DNA from: Pseudopyrenochaeta lycopersici
Taxonomy: Eukaryota; Ascomycota; Dothideomycetes; Pleosporales; Pseudopyrenochaetaceae
Reading direction: 5' to 3'
Assembly (NCBI GenBank): GCA_003313425.1
Contig: NHZP01000004.1
Coordinates: forward strand, 2,108,001-2,172,000
DNA: 64,000 bases
Shown here: positions 23,822-36,841 of the stretch, one piece after another
Numbering within the stretch: the first letter of the stretch is position 1
How the letters are laid out: each line of letters opens with the position of its first letter
Translations under genes and position numbers: made by a program
Notes under the pieces: generated by a model
What the model was told of the DNA's origin: nothing
Seen by the model: only the letters and a program-made list of their open reading frames with translations
Databases searched by the model: none

Positions 23822-26800
23822 CTATCCCCCTCCTCTAATAGCTTATATCTATATAAGTTAATCTAATATCCTCCTAGGCTACTTACTATTATTAAAAACG
23901 CAGAGATTAAATAAATAATAAAGGTTAGGACGTAATAGTGTCCTGTAAGCGATATATAGAAAATAATTTAGGTTATTAGATATCTTCTTTATCCGCGAAA
24001 TGTAGGAATTGTAAGAGAGTTAAGAGATAGGTAGAATATGTGCCTGTTAACGTCTTAGTTCTAGATTTCTTAAAAATTAATAAGGAGTTAGTAGATTTAG
24101 ACTAATAAGATAAAGTAGTAGAAAAAACTATTAACGAGGACGAGCGATTAGTACAGGCGGCGTTTAACTGTATTACTGCGGCACGTTTAAAGCAGAAGCG
24201 TTTACGTAAGTAACGTAAGTTATTAAAGAAGAAAGAGGTAAGGTTATTTAATAAGGGTCTCGCAGACGTAGAGGATATTAAACGCCTTAAGGCGTTAGAG
24301 TCCTTAAACTCTAAGTTAGCCTTAGTTAACCTTAGGGCTCCCTTAGGTACTGCTATTATAGACTAGTCGCTATTCTAGGAGTTAGGGCTGCTAGAGTCTT
24401 CTAGCTAGGTGTCCTTAGAATTATAATACGTTTCTTAGGTTAGTTATAGTTCTAGTACCTAAGCTCTTTTTATTCTTTATTACGATAGTATTTACTAATT
24501 CGTTCCTTATAGTTCCTTAAGTTAGACTTAGGTTCCTATGTATTTTCTAAATCTAGGTAGCCTTTCTATTTTATAAGGTACTTCCTTTCTCTATATTATT
24601 CTTTTATAATCTTAGAGTATTCTTTACTAAGAATTTTTTTAACTTTATACTCTATTTCTTCTTTAGTTTTATACTAGAATATTTTTTATAGTAGTATTAC
24701 TAGATTAGCTAGTTCTAACTTAGAGATATAGAAGCGTAGGTAGATCTTTATATCTAGTAGTAGCTTAAGTATATAATTTATAAGTCTATCTTATTCTTTA
24801 ACTAAAAATAGTCTAACCTTAACGTAATTAAGTCTCTTACTTAGTTACTTATTAAGTAGGTTTTTTATAAGTAAGTATACTTTATCCTTCTTCTTTAGCT
24901 AAGGTACTATTTTTCTTTTCTTATTTTAGTAAGAAATACTATTACGTTATACTTTCTTAAGGTTTTCTTAGAGTTATTTATATATTTTCTTTATTTCTTT
25001 AGCTATTTTTATAGCTACTTTAGCTTTTCTACTAAGATATAACTTTATAAAGAGATTAGAGTGTCTCCTATAGTTAGTAAAGAATAGTATCTTTCTAGTT
25101 AATTCTAATAATTTATTATTATAGGCTAGTTATACTATTAGTAATAGTAAAACCTAATTATTTTACTATTAATTACTGTAAATCCTTAGGTAGGTTTTTA
25201 TTATTCTGTTTATTCTTTCTGTTTATCTATCTATTTATAGGTAATAGGCTATTAATAACTTTCTCTTTATTCTTATTGCGGCTATTAAAGTAGACTAAAA
25301 GTTAGATATAAAGAGCTTATCTCTATTACTTATAATAGACTTAGGTATACTATAATATTATATTAGTCTGTCTAGGATAACAAACGCTAGTTATTCTATA
25401 TTATAGTCGTTTCTAAATAGTATTATCTCTGCTACTTTTATAAGTCTGTAGACTATATTAAAGATAGTATTATATTTAATTCCTATTACGAGATCTTTAG
25501 ATAGTAGTAACCCTATTATAAAATCTATAGAAATATCTACCTAAGGTTGATTAGGTAGCTCTATAGCTTACATTTCTCTATAAGGTGCGTAGGTACTATA
25601 TTTATTCTTATAATAGTCTGCGCATTTTTAAATAAACTATTTAACCTTAGCTTTTATATTCTTAAAGCTATAGTATTACTATATAAGTTCTATTATTCTC
25701 TTAATTCCTAGGTAACTATGTACTAGGTTATTATAGTGTTATTAGATAATTACGTCTTATAAATCTTTAGGTACTTTAGACGTAATTATTATAGTATTAT
25801 TTAATAACTTATTAGGTCCTAGGCTTCTATCCTAATTTACTTAAAGGATAGCATTACTAACTATTACTTTTATTCCTGCGATGTCTAGTCTGCAGCTAAG
25901 AGTATTAGCTCTGCTGTTATCCTTTCCTAGCGTGTATATAATCTTAAACTTATATTATCCTAATATTTTAGCCTATCTAACCTGTCTACAGTTTAAGGTT
26001 TTAGTAGTAGTAAAATAAACTAGGTTCTTGTAATCCGTGAATATTATAAGATCTGAGCAGCTTTCTGCGTAGATTTACTAGTAGTTAAGAGCGTCGACGA
26101 CTGCTATAAGCTCTTTGTTATGCACGTCGTAGCGTTCTTCAGCGTCTATGAATTTTCTTGAGTAGTACGCGATTGGGTGCCATTTCCTATTGCGTGTTTT
26201 TTCTCGTGAGCTTAGTAAGTAGGATAGATTTCTTAGAAAAATCCTTAATAAACTGTCAGTTAAAGTTAATAAATCCTATAAATAACTGTATATCCTTAAC
26301 TATTTTAGGTTTAGGCTATTCTTTTACTACTCTTATTTTTTCTTTACTTATCTTTACTTTATATGCACCTACTATATATCCTAAGAATTTAACTTCTTTT
26401 TTATAGAACTTATATTTCTTAGGTTTAAGTAGTAAACTAAATCTTCTTAAGCAGGTAAGAACTGTTTTAACGTGCTTAATATGTTCCTGTAGATTACCTA
26501 AGTATATAAGGATATTATTAAGGTATGTAATAATAAATATATCTAGGTGTTCTCTTAATATATTATTAATAAGTGCCTAGCATGTAGCTAGTGCGTTAGT
26601 AAGACTAAAAGGTATTACTATATACTTATAGTAGCTGTAGCGTGTTCTAAACGTGTAACGTATGGTTTCAGGCAATAGTACTTGCTTTACACCACAGATA
26701 ATAGTAAAGGGATGGTTCTGTATTGCTGTTACTCAGCTATGGGAGAGAATAATACTTGTCGTCCCCGCTCCGCGCAGCCAGCGCAGGTTTTGAGCAGGTC

Positions 26801-28146
26801 CGTCGCGGTGCGCGCTAGCCCCCGAAAAGGTCTAGCGCAACCATACTGCAACACTAAGGTTCAAATTCACGATACTTCGTTACAAAACGCAGTCTTTTAT
26901 TCCTCGCCTTCTTTTATATAAATAAGGTTATACGCTCCTCTTAAGTCTAATACTATAAAGACTTTTATAAAGGCTAGTTAATCTTATAATTTTACTATAT
27001 TTAGTAGAGGGTATTAATTCTTTATTATAATATTATTAAGTTTCTAATAGTTAATATATAATCTTAACTTCTTATTTTTCTTTAGTATAAATAGTATAAG
27101 GTATCTTACTAGTAACTATAATTCCCTAATAAATCTTTTCTTTAAATTTATTTTAATATATTTACGTAGGGTGTTAAGTTCTTTTTCTAATAAACTATAA
27201 ATTAGGCTAAAAGTTAGTTACTTTCCCTCTTATAGGATAATCTTATAATCCTAAAGTTAATACTTAGGTAATACTTTTATAGTTATCTCTTCCTAAAAGA
27301 GTAACTTATATTCTTTATACTTATTAGGGATTACTAGAGTTACGCTTTACTCCTTAACTCTAGCTTATTAGTTTAAAGGCCTCCTATTAGTACCTGCTAA
27401 GTTAGACCCTTATGTCTTAAAGTTATCCTTATTTAAAGTAAGGATCCTAATTATTATCTTCTTATTTACCTAAGTACTTAGCCGCAGCGTAAGCTTACTT
27501 ATAGTTACGTCTGTTCTATAGTATTTAAATAAGAACTTTTTTCTTTTCTAATCTATGTCTAGACTATGTTCTCTTAACTATAAGAGTCCTAGTATTACCT
27601 TATATTATAATAGTCTAAAGACGTCTAGGTTAATTATTTCCCTATAGTTCTAGATAATAAGTTGCACGTTCTATACTTTGTGTGTAATTATAGACTCTAA
27701 TAGCATTAGTTATCTATTAGCTACTATTAATAGATATAGTACTAATTTTAATAATAGGATAAGGCTAGCTTATTCTATCGCTTACGCAGAAATATAGCTG
27801 TATTATACTCTAGAATCTACTAGTGCCTTTATCTAGCTTCTATTAAGCTTAATATTTAGCTTAAAGAGTCCTTATACGCCTGTTGTATATAGAGTTTATA
27901 GTTCTTACCTATTAGTAGGCGTAACTCTAAAAAAGGCTCTTCTTAATACCTATTTAGTGTCTTAACGTTTTTATGCTTAAGGTAGTTAGAGTTAAGGCAT
28001 GTTTACTATTACTGTTAATTGCACTCCCTATTAAAGACTAGCTGCATCGCTATAGTAGTCGCAGGGTTATTATTTCCTAGGAAGTAGAGTACAGTCCTCT
28101 TATCCTATAGGTAGTTGTTACACTTAACTTTAAGATAATTATACTA
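23822..28146 (-). pseudogene. Y pol with terminal chromodomain
   Basis: Read on the minus strand, from right to left: protease region; RT with LDLRGAYNLI, KTAF (split here by the solo LTR), RTRYSYYKYIVIPFSLTNA and the active site as YLNNIL near 26525-26545; an RNase H and connection region with GFINFN; integrase to about 24.7 kb. A chromodomain follows at about 24495-24655 (EYKVKKIL, then KKYLIKQKGYLDLENTQEP, where the consensus is KYLVKWKGY..E.TWEP). Trp codons appear as TAG. Confidence 0.85.
26654..26884 (-). repeat. solo LTR of family V inside the Y reverse transcriptase
   Basis: It is 231 bp, TGTAACG..CGTTACA, with perfect duplication AAACG (26649-26653 and 26885-26889). Removing it rejoins the RT peptide across KTAF/RTRY. 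The same 231 bp in the other orientation is the 5' LTR of V1 at 62594. It keeps many CpA sites, so it is far less RIP-mutated than Y. Confidence 0.88.
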
Positions 28147-28151
28147 TTAGT

Positions 28152-28401
28152 TGTTACGGGCGAAGAGGCCTAACTAACGAGTGTGCATTTGTCCTATACT
28201 ACAGAAGGAGAAAGATAGAGAAGAGGTTACAGGTATCCTTAGAGGATATATATGTATGTTTGCACGAGTAAAGAGGAACGTGCTCCTCTAGCTGCTAACT
28301 TATACGAGCTAATAAGAAAAGAGGGCAGAGGAGATTAAGGAGTTCTTTCCCCGTGTAATAGTAGCGAAGCCTCTCCTACTTAAAGGGCGCAGCCTATTAT
28401 A
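28152..28401 (-). repeat. Z2 3' LTR
   Basis: Reverse complement of the Z LTR, 250 bp, followed on the plus strand by the inverted purine tract ACCCTCCTCCTCC. Confidence 0.93.
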
Positions 28402-28712
28402 ATACCCTCCTCCTCCTTAAATAACCGTGTTGCTTCTTCGTACGTAGTTTAACCTTAACCTTATACTTATATAGGTAGCGTTATGTTATTATGCTGTAAA
28501 AGTAGAGATGTTACGTGTACTTTTTCTTGTTCGTTTGCAAGCAATTTTCCTCCTTTACCTGTTGTTATTGCCTAATAACGTAAAGTAGAGGAGAGGTTAG
28601 TTGTTTGCTCGCTCGTGCGCATATAAAGAGCTTTTCCTCTAACTCTTTCTTCCTCTTTTACTGCTTAACTTCAACTTACTTGCGTACGACTCGTCTTCCT
28701 ATCATTACTAAC

Positions 28713-29560
28713 ATGCCTCCTAAAGCAGCTCCCTTAGCTAGTCAGCCTAATCGCGGTGTGTAGGGTCCTAGTAGTCATAGCGGTAGTGTAAACCATCTTA
28801 CTCGTACGACTGCTAGCAACATTATGTCTACGCACGCGGCTGCTAGGGCTAACATTGCTCGGGTTACTCACGCTTGGCTTACTTAAACCGCTCCTAACTA
28901 AACTCGACCTGTTAGTATTATTATTCCTGCTGCTTAGGGTAATACGTCTCTTCTCCCTACTAACTACGTAATCTAGTATATCCTAGATACTCTAGTTATA
29001 GACGAGTTTCGCCGTCTCTTTATAACTGCTTCTGTACGTCTTATTCCTCTTTTCTTTTCTATATCTAACATTATTTAGCCTAAGCTAGTTCGCATCGCTA
29101 AATTCTTCCTTCGTCCTGTTAATTAATCCCCGTACGATGCTCAGTAGGGCCATAGTCTTAATAATTTCTCTCCTGTTATCGCTCGTTGTATAATTAACGC
29201 TTAGTAACTCTTCTCTAGTCGTTAATCCTACCTTAAAGCCTACCTTATCTATAGCTGCGGTTCCCTTAACGCTAACTTCTATTCTAATAACTGTGCTAAG
29301 GCTATACGAGAGCGTTGTACGTTCACAGCCTTTGCTAAGTGTGTCTCTATTACTAGCGAGTAGAGCAGAGCTTACTCTAATTACGTGTGGCAGGATTATA
29401 GTGCGTCTTGTATAGCTAGGCGTACTCTACCTCTCCCACCTTCTAACAGAGTCTCTGTTCCTCAGCGTAGTTAAGGTCAGGGTCGAGTCCTTACTAAGCC
29501 TAAGGAGGATAAACGTTTCTCAGACGTCTTAGGTTAGAGGGCCTCGTACGGGGTTGGTTA
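28713..29560 (+). pseudogene. antisense ORF of Z2 (between pol and 3' LTR)
   Basis: It starts at ATG 28713 with MPPKAAPLASQPNRGV and runs about 280 codons on the strand opposite to gag-pol. Stops are only TAG/TAA. The middle contains YILDTLVIDEFRRLFITASV, and the last third has a basic, Ser/Pro-rich part and KPKEDKRFSDVLG. It matches the Z1 frame residue by residue apart from RIP-type changes. No domain recognised. Its start lies about 310 bp inside the LTR, so transcription from LTR antisense activity is possible but unproven. Confidence 0.65.
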
Positions 29561-29579
29561 GCTTATACTAGCTTATTTC

Positions 29580-32500
29580 TCTAACCTTTTAGTAGTTTCC
29601 TAGATAGTAGCCGTACAGGCTGTATATAAGTCCTCTATTTCTTATAGACTTCTATAGTAATAAGATTCTCTTCTAGCTCCTAAGTTAGGTTATAGTACCC
29701 CTCCTATTTTACATAGAACTTGTTATGTTAATTTCGTAAGCGCTTATCTTAGATGTTCTTAATTACCTATTTAAGGTAGTCTTCCTGTAGGTCGTTGTCT
29801 CGTACGATAATAGCAGCGGGGTTTAAGTTATTAGTTTGTTGTGATAGGAAGGGGTCTTTAGCAGCTAGTCTTAGCTTCTCTACATAGTACAATTTAGTTC
29901 TCTATAGTACATAAAGCTTAACCTAATAGGGGTCTCGTACGCAGGCGACTTAGTACTTCTTACTTTTCTAGTTAAGTTTCTTGCTTCTGCGTGTAGTTCG
30001 TACGTGCCTGAGGTCTAACCATACCCAGTCTCCAACCTTATACTTAGGAGCTGGGCGACGTGTCTTATTCGCCTATACTTCCTGTTGTTATTAAGCGTGT
30101 GTTATAGCTAAGATAGCCTAGTTAGCAGCTTATTTTAGCGTTCGTATAATGCTTTCTGCTCGTTCGCTAGGGGGTGTTACTCTGTTAAGTAGGTTGCTGC
30201 TAGCTAATTTCCTAGGTAGCTCTAGGAAGGGCGAGTTTAGATAGCTGTGTAGAAGGAAGAAAGGAGCGACGCCTGTAGAGGAGTTCGTACGAGTGTTCAG
30301 CATTAGCTTAAGGATTAGGCATAGCGTTACCTAGTTGTTCTAGTCGTAGTTACAAAAGATTCAACCAACTGCTTCAATATTACTATTCGCGCGTTCTGTA
30401 GTGCTGTCTGTTTATAGGTGGTAGGCTGTTAACAGGTTTCTCTGTACTCCTAAGAGTTTACAGATTTTTCCCTATAGTTTGCTCACAAATTGCGTGCCCC
30501 TATCTAATGTAATAGACCTAGGGAGCCTGTAGTAGCGGAAGACTTCTCGTATAAATGCCCAGGCTACATCATCTGCTTTAATTATCTTAAGTAGGATTAG
30601 TATTACGCCTTTACCTAGGCGGTCTTTAACTACTATTAGGTTAGTGCAGCCAGACGACAGTAGTAGACCAGTAATAAAGTCAACTATTAAGTCTTGCTAC
30701 GTACGACTAGGTACTAGTAACAGGCGTAGGTATCCGTGCTTACTATCTCTCTACAGAGTGCTTTATCTACATAAGCTGCAATTCCGTACGAATTAGCAGA
30801 CATTTTCGCTCATACCTAGCCAGTACCAGGTACTAGCTAGCGTACAGTACGTTTCTTCTCTTCCTAGGTGACCTGTTTACACAGCTAGATGTGCTTACTA
30901 GATAATTCCTGTACGAAGGGGTTCATTTTTAGGCACCCAGATCCTAGATCTCTATTAGAGCTTTCTCTCTAAGTTAATCGTGCAATCTCCTAGTAATATA
31001 GTAAGTTTCTTCGTTATGCTAGGTAGCAACCTAGTACCTAGCTTTATAGCGTCGTAGACTTCCTGATAGGTTAAGTTATCTCGTACGGCTTAGTCCTAGT
31101 GTTCAGTAATTAAGTCCTTAAGGATTAGAGCTTTTAGTAGGGACTCAGCTATAATTAAGCTGTTAAGGGTTAACGTAGGGGTTCGTACAACCCCTATAAC
31201 TATTAGATCTTACTGTTAGGCTAGTACTAATATAACAAACTCTCTGCTTACTAGGCGGCTGTCGTCCGTTCCTTATAGTAGGTCCTAGTCTCTTCTAGAT
31301 AGTGCGTCCGCTTAGGTATTCTCCTTACCTAGATAGTACTACAGCTTTATATTATTAAACTATAATAGGTAGACTAACTATTATACGTGTTATTCTATTA
31401 TCTTTTACTTCTTTGTAAAGTACTCTAGGTTCTTATAGTTAGTAATTACTTTAAATTCTCGTACGCTACAGAGTTCTGCGTCCTATTTATTTAGGCATGT
31501 AATAACTACTAGCAACTCCTTATCGTAAATTAGGTAGTTACTTTCGTGCGCTAGAAATTTCCTTAAGAGGTAAGCTACCGTGCGAAGAGTTCCTTACTTA
31601 TCTTCTTATAATAGTACCCCGCCTATAGCAAAGCCTAAAGAGTTATATTCTACTATCGTCCGTCGTTTAGGTAAGAAAGTAGCAAGGACTTCGTCTGCTA
31701 AGAATACATCCTTAAGAGCTTAGAAACTCTGCTCTTATTCTGTGTCCTACAAGAATTTCTCTTCTTTTCTTATTAGCTGTACGAGAGGCTCTGCTAGTTA
31801 GGAGAAGTTTAGGATAAAGCATCTGTAGAAGTTAGTAAACCCTAGGAATCCTTATACGCCTTTAACTGTTATTAGGGCCTCCTATTCTTAAATAGCTTAG
31901 ACTTTCTTAGGGTCTATAAATATACCCTTCTGTACTTCTAGGATGAAGCTAAGGTACTTCGTACGCTAAATATTAAACTTGCATTTACTTAGTTCTAGGT
32001 GTAGTCCTACTTCTTATAGGCGATCTAATACTTTTCGTACGTAGGCGTAGTGCTAAGAGAGAGATCCTTTAGTAAAGATAAGGATATCGTCTAAGTATGC
32101 AGAGGCGAAGTCGTCTAAGAAGTCTTGTAGGGCCTAGTTAATATACCTCTAGAAGGTACTTAGTGCATTTGCTAAGCTAAAGGGCGTTACTAGCTACTTA
32201 TATAATCTAAATCGTGTTTGAAACGCAGTTATCTATTCTAATCCTTTACTTATCCTTATCTTATAGAATACTATAGTAACGTCTAGCTTAGTGTACTATA
32301 TAGCTTGTCTAATTTGGTTTAACGTCTTACGTATAAGAGGTAGTAGGTAACAGTCTTTCTTAGTTAGGGCGTTAAGAGCTCTGTAGTCTACACAGAATCG
32401 TAGTCCTCCTCCTAGCTTGCGTACGAATAGTACGGGTAAGGCCGCTAGTAAGCTACTCGCACAGATAAACCCTTTATCTAGGAGGTCTAATAGCGTCTTC

Positions 32501-33260
32501 CTTAGTACTAAGAGTTTATCTCTTAACATTACGTAGAGAGGTCCGTACAGTATCTCTAGCTTCTGTTCATCCTTCTCTTCTAACTCTATCACGTAGTCTT
32601 ATTATAGGCCTTACTGTAGGGGTAGCTTATTTCCTTCCTTAGGTAGGAACATCTTTAGATAAGGTTGTACGTAAGCTGGCAGGGCGTTATATATTTCCTG
32701 TAGTGTTTTCTAGACCTTTAGGCGTAGTGCTTTCTTAATATCCCTTAGGCTTATAGTAAAGATTTAAGTCTTACTATAGCTTTGTTTATAGTGTCGTACG
32801 TAGTATTAGAAAGCTACAGCTAATACTAGGGTACAGCTAAAGTCTAGGGTAGCGTATTCTATACTGCGTACAGTAACCTTATATACTTTTAAGTACAGAA
32901 GTTTCTTCTCTGCGTTAATAACGCCTTTAATACTCTCTAACTAAGTCTTCCTAAGGATTATGTCGTATTAGTAAGTAGTTAGGGTAACGTACGCAGCTGC
33001 GTGCTGCTGTATTCCTCCTACGTCTAATAAAAATTTAGTAACGTACGACACTATACTCTTTTATTTATTTACCCCTTTAATCTTAATAGAGAGGATCTTA
33101 ATACGTAGTAAGTTTAAGTCCCTTACAAGTTTCTCACTTAATAAATAGTAGGTACAGCAACTATTATTAATTATAGTAGTAGCTAGTTATACAGAATTAA
33201 TAATAATATTTACAGACATAGGTTTTATAGTTGCTAGCTATAGTAAAAGTAACCTTATTA
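29580..33260 (-). pseudogene. Z2 pol
   Basis: Minus-strand protease, RT, RNase H, integrase and chromodomain in the order seen in Z1. The best preserved part (32592 to 32296) includes [35 protein letters not shown] and [13 protein letters not shown], all RT. The active site at 32080-32101 still reads AYLDDIL. Integrase and chromodomain hold many stops. Confidence 0.88.
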
Positions 33261-33269
33261 TTTGTATAG

Positions 33270-34600
33270 GGTTTTAGACTTATGCGGGCTCTAGTACACA
33301 ACTTTGTGCTAAAGCTACTCTTTTCCCTTATCTAAGGAGGATAGGGATTCTGTTACTTATTTGGTAGTTATAGATATAATCTTTATAGATTTTACAGGTT
33401 TATTAACCTGTCTTATACGATAGCCTTCTTAGCTGTTTAATAACTTTATCGTACACTAGGCTACTTAGTAGTCGTGCAGACCACACCTTAAACAGGTACT
33501 ATTCTCTTTTCTTTCTTAGACCTGTTTACGTGTTCCCTAGAATTCTTTTCTAGGTTTCGCACAGAGCTAGTAAGCTCCTACAGAAGTTATCTAGTCTATC
33601 TTATTATTATCTCTTTAGGTTATTAGTTAGCTCCGCGTGTTATACGCTTCGCTTATATAGCTCTTGCTTATAGTAATTCTCTCTACAGCTCTTAAATTTT
33701 CCTAGGTTACCCTAGTCCGTCGTACGAACTCTTTGTATGTTTCTCTAAATAGTAGTTAATAACCTGCTTAGGTCCTTAGCAGCTTACTGTTTAAGCTGCT
33801 CTTAAGATAGTTAATCTTCTAAACGTAGCTTACGTTATCTAACCTAGCTTTAAGGAGCTTAAGGTTAAACGCTTAGATATAAGAGTTAAATTCTGTTCTT
33901 CCTTACTTAGTCGTACGGAGGTATTTAAGGGCTTTCTCTCTTACTGTAGGGTCCTTAAAGAAGTTATTAAGGTAGGACTATAGCTTAAGGAGAGATAGCG
34001 TTGCTAGCCTATTCATAAGGTTTGTTATATATAGGCTAAGGGCGTTAAACGCTTAGCCTGTCGTACGAGTAATAACGTAATTCACTCTACTATTATTGTC
34101 CGGGTAGGCTGCACAGTCTCCGTACAGCTTTACTTAGACCTTTATTTTCTATTAAAGATATTGCTTGTGCAAGCCTTTCTTAAAGACTTCTATATTTAGT
34201 AATCTTAGTTTCCTAGTCTCTTATACAGGAGAGTCTTACTATTCTGTTAAAAAGGGGGTAGAGACCGTGCGTGCTGTCTGTGCACTGCTTAATTCAGCAA
34301 CTAAGTTCTTTAGCTCCTAAACTTAGTTCTGCAATAACTCGTACGGCTGGCTCTGCTGTTAACTAGCTAACTCGTTAAGGCTGTCTTGTAAGGAGTTAAC
34401 TGTTACTAATAGATCTTCTGCTAAGGGTTAGTTATTACGTAGTTGTCGGGGGTCGTGCTGATGTAACTAGTGTTACTAAGGTGCGTGCTGGTGCAGCTAG
34501 TGTTGCTGCTGTCCTAAGGCTCCTGTTATCTGCATCTAGTACTCTTGTTATTATAGCTCGTACGCTTATTAGTTTAAGGGCCCTTAGTGTCTGTCCATTA
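33270..34600 (-). pseudogene. Z2 gag
   Basis: Minus-strand counterpart of the Z1 gag, with Gln/His-rich N-terminus (about 34420-34600) and a knuckle region near 33450-33490. RIP stops interrupt it throughout. Confidence 0.75.
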
Positions 34601-34632
34601 TTTTTTTTAGGTTATTAATCTTTCTCCTTATG

Positions 34633-34880
34633 TTACGGGCGAAGAGGCCTAACTAACGAGTGTGCATTTGTCCTATACTACAGAAGGAGAAAGATAGAGA
34701 AGAGGTTACAGGTATCCTTAGAGGATATATATGTATGTTCGCACAAGTAAAGAGGAACGTGCTCCTCTGGCTGCTAACTTGTACGAGCTAATAAGAAAAG
34801 GGGGCAGAGGAGATTAAGGAGTTCTTTCCCCGTGCGATAGTAGCGAAGCCTCTCCTGCTTAAAGGGCGCAGCCCATTACA
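34633..34880 (-). repeat. Z2 5' LTR
   Basis: 248 bp, ending GCAGCCCATTACA on the plus strand, so the minus-strand start TGTAATGGGC is intact. It is followed by the duplicated TTAGT. Confidence 0.92.
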
Positions 34881-34885
34881 TTAGT

Positions 34886-36830
34886 ATTTATATTAGTAGA
34901 ATAAGTAAGAGAAGTATCTCTATTCTGTCTTACTTTAATAGTAGATTACGCACAGGTCTATAGTATAAAAGGACTAGTAGATAATACTATATTGCTTATT
35001 ACGTAGATCTATTAAGTAGTCTAGTACTAGTTTCTATAGTCTTTTGCGCATAGTATGTAGGGTTTAAGCTGTCTCTACGCGCTTATAATAGTCTCTAGCT
35101 TTATCCTCTGTAAGAAGCTAGTTAGGGTTAACGTTTTCTTTATTATCCTCCTAATGCATTTATTATTTAAGCTAAGTATAAATATCTTATTTCTTACTAT
35201 CTGTAAGTATAATCTTACTATAAGAGTTAACTTAAAGGTACTCTTATTATACTAGGTCCTAAGTATTAAGTATATAGAAGGCGTCTTCCCTTATTAATAG
35301 TAGTATTATTTAGCGTTATAATATATATTTAGGAGTCTTAACTACTAGGGGTTCTAGTACCTATATTTATCTAGCTTATTAAAGTTTCTATAGTGCATCC
35401 CTAACGCTTATAGGTTACTATACTTCTTTAGCTTTCTCTACTTATTCTTATATTATCTTTATATAATGTTTAAAGTAATTATAGTATTCCTATAATATAT
35501 CTTATATTACTTATTTAGCTAAAATAATTATACTTATTCCTTATTTTATAGCTGCTTCCTATTCTTCTAGGGTTAACGTATTAGTATATTATGCCTTATG
35601 TATGTGTTATACGTATAACTAGTAGTTAAGTTCTATAATATCTTTTTCTGCCTCTGTAGGCGTTAATAGCCTTAGAGTTCTTAGTTAATATTATTCCTAG
35701 AAGTTCTCTATTTTTTATTCTTTAGTTAAGAGCACTATAGTATTATTAAGGTCTTCTGTAGTATCCTTATAGACTAGGGATAAGGAGCTGTTACTTTCTT
35801 CCTTATCTTTGCTATACTAGGTTCCTAGAATCCCTTTCTTAATAGGTTCTTAGAGAGGTAGCTATAATATTTCTATATCTTAAGCTCTTTCCTCTTAAGT
35901 AGTAATAACTTCCTATATGTTATTATTACTATTTTCTTCTTTTATAACTATTATATTAATCTAAGAGGTTACTTTATTCTTACTTCTATAGTCTTTTACT
36001 ATATAGCCTTTCTTATTATAGTTAAAATAGGTTATTTCTTTTTTCTTTCTGCCCTTACCTAACTTTCCTTTATTAAGGTTATCTAGATATATTACCTTAG
36101 ATCTCCTAGACGTATAGTGTCCTAGGACTCCTTGTAGCTAGTATTAGTAATAGGGGCGACTGCTATTAGACTTGTTTTAGTAATCCTTTTGTAGTTTCTT
36201 ATCTTCTTTTATTTATCTAGGTCGTCGTCCTGTAAGTCGTACGCGAAGCTTATACAGCTCTATATCTAGTTAGATAGTCTTATTAATTAGGTTATCTAGT
36301 GTCGTAATCTTTATGCCTGTACGCATAAGCTCTGTCTAGACGTCCGCTTTCAGGCCTTATTTGTATATAGTTTTTAAGGTATCGTTATTCCAGCTAGTCT
36401 GTCTAGCGTAACCTAGAAATTTATTAGTATAATTAGCTGTAGACTTAGTTTATTATATATTTTAAACCTTACGTTCTATAATAGTTACTTTGTTTAGAAG
36501 TCTGAACGCTTAACGTATGTATACCTTAAATCTTTCTATATTTTTAAACATAATAATTAGTTCTTAAGGTTTCTCGCTATTACCTATATACTTAACTAGG
36601 TAGGGTTTTACCTATTTAGTAGCTTCGCCTCTTATATAGCTAGATATAAGTACTACTTAATTATTATCGTCTATAGTAGTTGCGTTAAACTTAAAGAAAA
36701 GGTTAAACTAAAGTAACTACTCTTTAAGCTTAAAGCGATTACTATAGAAGAGGTCTAGTTTAGCAACAGCGTTACCTAGCCTAGTAGTATAATAGTTTAT
36801 ATTATCTATCTTAGTGTTACTTATCTTAAG
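34886..36830 (-). pseudogene. Y gag with zinc knuckle
   Basis: A minus-strand frame continues Y beyond the Z2 insertion. At 35985-36031 it reads YFNYNKKGYIVKDY, which becomes a CX2CX4HX4C knuckle if TAT/TAC are former TGT/TGC or CAC codons. A Gln/Glu-rich region surrounds it. Confidence 0.72.
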
Positions 36831-36841
36831 GGTGTTTAAAG

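Larger units (their letters stand above)
28152..34880 (-). mobile_element. Z2: complete chromovirus copy nested in Y
   Basis: 6729 bp, perfect duplication TTAGT (28147-28151 and 34881-34885), same structure as Z1 but on the minus strand. It is the least mutated Z copy here: the RT keeps YLDD and a 98-codon open piece (32296-32592), and many stops seen in Z1 are absent. Pol and gag are still broken. Confidence 0.93.

Noticed and set aside
26682..26921. Open frame of 79 codons as a gene
   Set aside because: It lies within the V solo LTR and runs into its flank. It is open only because the LTR escaped RIP.
32296..32592. Stand-alone 98-codon gene
   Set aside because: It is an unbroken piece of the Z2 reverse transcriptase, flanked by the rest of pol with RIP stops.
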